Positions 5,632-7,352 of a stretch of 7,352 bases of DNA are shown in pieces. Position numbers and translations under genes: made by a program. Position 1 is the first letter of the stretch. Each line of letters starts with the position of its first letter. The notes under the pieces were generated by a model. That model was not told where the DNA came from, searched no databases, and saw nothing but the letters and a program-made list of their open reading frames with translations. This DNA comes from Bacillota bacterium (lineage in GTDB: Bacteria > Bacillota > Clostridia > Peptostreptococcales > Anaerovoracaceae): contig JAEEVI010000057.1 in assembly GCA_016287035.1 (NCBI GenBank), positions 1 through 7,352 of the forward strand. Reading direction: 5' to 3'.

Positions 5632-6276
5632 ATGGGAAACTGCAAAGCTGAAGATATGCTGCTGTACGCCGTGACGGACAGAGCTTGGCTCAGGGGCCGC
5701 ACGCTCGCGTCGCAGGTCGAGGAGGCCCTGAAGGGCGGCGCGACGTTCGTGCAGCTGCGCGAGAAGTTCATGAACGAGGCCGAGTTCACCGCCGAAGCCA
5801 TGGAGCTCAAGGGGCTCTGCGCGCGCTACAAAGTGCCCTTCGTGATAAACGACAACGTGAACATAGCGCTCAGGGTAGGAGCGGACGGAGTCCACGTCGG
5901 ACAGAGCGACATGAAGGCCGGCGACGTCCGCGCCAAGCTCGGGCCGGACAAGATAATAGGCGTGTCCTGCAAGACCGTGGAGCAGGCCCTCGAGGCTCAG
6001 GCTATGGGCGCGGATTACCTCGGAGTCGGGGCGGTGTTCGCTACCGGAACGAAGAGCGACGCGACGACGATAACGAAGGACGCGCTCAAGGCGATATGCG
6101 AGGCCGTGGATATACCGGTCGTCGCCATCGGCGGCATAACCATGGACAACGTCGGTCAGCTCGCGGGCACGGGACTCGACGGCGCGGCCGTGGTCAGCGC
6201 GATATTCGCGCAGCCCGACGCGCAGCAGGCGGCCCGCCTGCTGAAGGAAAAGCTCAGAACAGTTGTAAACTGCTGA
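5632..6276 (+). CDS. thiE: Thiamine-phosphate synthase
   Basis: Joins HMP pyrophosphate (pyrimidine) and hydroxyethylthiazole phosphate to thiamine phosphate, releasing pyrophosphate; cytoplasmic TIM barrel. The 214 residues match the family length. Visible motifs: VTDR (14-17), QLREK (41-45, pyrophosphate-binding), INDN (72-75), GVHVGQSD (86-93), GVGAVFATGTKSD (131-143), AIGGIT (165-170) and VSAI (188-191). Position 137 is Ala where most ThiE proteins have Pro (VFPT type), a mild deviation outside the invariant T-x-TK residues. The ATG at 5632 has AAGGAG (5621-5626) five bases upstream. It is the first gene behind the TPP riboswitch and its terminator, so it is expected to be repressed by TPP. 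It needs ThiD product plus a thiazole phosphate source not seen in the window. Confidence 0.97.
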   Translation: MGNCKAEDMLLYAVTDRAWLRGRTLASQVEEALKGGATFVQLREKFMNEAEFTAEAMELKGLCARYKVPFVINDNVNIALRVGADGVHVGQSDMKAGDVRAKLGPDKIIGVSCKTVEQALEAQAMGADYLGVGAVFATGTKSDATTITKDALKAICEAVDIPVVAIGGITMDNVGQLAGTGLDGAAVVSAIFAQPDAQQAARLLKEKLRTVVNC

Positions 6277-6284
6277 TCATATCA

Positions 6285-6317
6285 CGCGGCAGACCGGGGG
6301 CACCACTCTCTGTCGCG
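6285..6317 (+). other. Hairpin in the thiE-thiD gap, not a terminator
   Basis: CGCGGCAGA (6285-6293) pairs with TCTGTCGCG (6309-6317), nine pairs including one G-U, with a 15-base loop. It begins nine bases after the thiE stop. The bases after it read CTACAAAAG with no T-run, so read-through into thiD is expected. It may be an mRNA stability or processing stem; function unknown. Confidence 0.4.
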
Positions 6318-6348
6318 CTACAAAAGTTGATGTCTGAAAGGAGAACTC

Positions 6349-7146
6349 ATGAAGACAGCATTGACGATCGCCGGAAGCGACTCCGGCGGAGGCGCCGGTA
6401 TCCAGGCCGATATCAAGACTATGACGGCGAACGGAGTGTTCGCCACCTGCGCCGTCACAGCCCTCACAGCCCAGAACACGACCGGCGTACAGGGGATATA
6501 CGAAGTATCGCCCGAATTCCTGCGCATGCAGATCGACAGCGTATTCACCGACATACGCCCGGACGCGGTCAAGATCGGCATGGTATCATCCTCCGGCCTC
6601 ATCGAGGCCATAGCGGAGAAGCTCGTGCAGTATAAAGCCGCGAACATAGTCGTCGACCCGGTCATGGTCGCGACGAGCGGTTCGAAGCTCATCTCCGACG
6701 AAGCGATCAGCACCCTCAAGGAAAAGCTCCTTCCGCTGGCCGCGGTACTGACGCCAAACATCCCCGAAGCGGAAGTCCTCTCCGGCATGGAGATCCGCGC
6801 GCCGCAGGACATGGTCACTGCAGCGGGGATGATCAGCGAAGCCTACGGATGCGCCGTGCTCTGCAAGGGCGGCCACGACCTCAACGACGCCAACGACCTG
6901 CTCTACCGCAACGGTGAGGCCCGCTGGTTCTACGGAAAGCGAATAGACAACCCCAACACCCACGGAACGGGCTGCACGCTCTCCAGCGCGATAGCGGCGA
7001 ATCTCGCTAAGGGTTACGATCTCGACACCTCGGTCGAACGGGCAAAGGCGTACATCTCGGGCGCTCTCGCCGCGATGCTCGACCTCGGCAGCGGATCCGG
7101 TCCGATGGACCACATGTTCGACATCAGCAGCGATTTCGCGCGGTGA
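6349..7146 (+). CDS. thiD: Hydroxymethylpyrimidine/phosphomethylpyrimidine kinase
   Basis: Phosphorylates HMP to HMP-P and then HMP-PP with ATP, feeding ThiE; cytoplasmic ribokinase-like fold. The 265 residues match single-domain ThiD. Motifs: AGSDSGGGAGIQAD (8-21, substrate-binding N-terminus), VVDPVM (101-106), LTPN (134-137), KGGH (173-176) and the anion-hole loop THGTGCTLSSA (204-214) with Cys209 in the GTGC typical of genuine ThiD. The last motif and the GSDSGGGAG start argue for HMP(-P) kinase over pyridoxal kinase; side activity on pyridoxine cannot be excluded. The ATG at 6349 follows AAAGGAG (6337-6343) by five bases. It is the second gene of the riboswitch-controlled operon, 72 bases after thiE and eight before tenA. 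Confidence 0.97.
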   Translation: MKTALTIAGSDSGGGAGIQADIKTMTANGVFATCAVTALTAQNTTGVQGIYEVSPEFLRMQIDSVFTDIRPDAVKIGMVSSSGLIEAIAEKLVQYKAANIVVDPVMVATSGSKLISDEAISTLKEKLLPLAAVLTPNIPEAEVLSGMEIRAPQDMVTAAGMISEAYGCAVLCKGGHDLNDANDLLYRNGEARWFYGKRIDNPNTHGTGCTLSSAIAANLAKGYDLDTSVERAKAYISGALAAMLDLGSGSGPMDHMFDISSDFAR

Positions 7147-7154
7147 GGTGCGGC

Positions 7155-7352
7155 ATGACGGCATCCGAAAGATTTCTCGAAGCGTCGGCTTCGATCTGGG
7201 ACGGCTACAACCGCCATCCTTTCGTGCGCGGCATTGCCGACGGCACGCTCGACATAGAAAAGTTCAAGTTCTACATGGTGCAGGACTACCTGTACCTGAT
7301 CGACTACATAAAGGTCTTCAGCATAGGCGCGGCCAAGGCGGAAGACCTCGAC
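7155..7352 (+). CDS. tenA: Thiaminase II / aminopyrimidine aminohydrolase (3' end cut by window edge)
   Basis: TenA proteins hydrolyse aminomethyl-aminopyrimidine (a thiamine breakdown product) or thiamine to HMP, which ThiD then uses; cytoplasmic, all-helical. Only 66 codons are visible, starting MTASERFLEA. Recognisable features are IW (14-15), HPFVRGIADGTL (21-32) and FYMVQDYLYL (39-48). Asp44 is at the position of the pyrimidine-contacting aspartate of Bacillus TenA and Tyr47 is also retained. The catalytic Cys and the C-terminal Glu lie beyond the window (full length is usually about 220-240). The ATG at 7155 is eight bases after the thiD stop, and its GAGGTG ribosome binding site (7145-7150) overlaps that stop, which suggests coupled translation. 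Confidence 0.92.
   Translation, partial: MTASERFLEASASIWDGYNRHPFVRGIADGTLDIEKFKFYMVQDYLYLIDYIKVFSIGAAKAEDLD

Overview
The window shows two divergently oriented metabolic operons of a fairly GC-rich anaerobic bacterium, separated by a regulatory region of about 520 bases. Oxygen-sensitive indolepyruvate:ferredoxin oxidoreductase, strong AGGAGG-type ribosome binding sites, and a TPP riboswitch with a classical rho-independent terminator suggest an anaerobic Bacillota (Clostridia-like) or similar amino-acid-using gut or rumen organism. The exact taxon cannot be fixed from the sequence alone.

Left half, minus strand, transcribed right to left: an AMP-forming acyl/aryl-CoA ligase (5108-3474), iorA (3419-1683), iorB (1680-1105) and paaK (1047 to beyond the left edge). 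IorAB interconverts aryl-pyruvates (indolepyruvate, phenylpyruvate, 4-hydroxyphenylpyruvate) and arylacetyl-CoA using ferredoxin. The two ligases interconvert arylacetates (or related acids) and their CoA thioesters. The set can run oxidatively (aromatic amino acid fermentation to arylacetates) or reductively (assimilation of arylacetates into aromatic amino acids). The sequence does not settle the direction.

Right half, plus strand: a sigma-70-like promoter (5414-5442), a TPP riboswitch (5471-5558), its intrinsic terminator (5578-5607), thiE (5632-6276), thiD (6349-7146) and the start of tenA (7155 to beyond the right edge). This is a thiamine pyrimidine salvage and coupling operon repressed by TPP. 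IorA is itself a TPP enzyme, so the cofactor operon sits back to back with a cofactor consumer.

The genes are ordinary members of known families, and I see no mobile element, CRISPR array, tRNA, rRNA or defence system. The least explained part is the leader of the ligase-ior operon (about 5109-5340, minus strand). It holds several hairpins, a perfect 8-base long-range inverted repeat, competing partners for one arm, a weak terminator-like element, and a 31-codon upstream ORF with Tyr, Phe, Trp and Tyr within seven residues that ends 3 bases before the ligase start. It could be an undescribed attenuator or riboswitch-like leader. This rests only on pairing read by eye.
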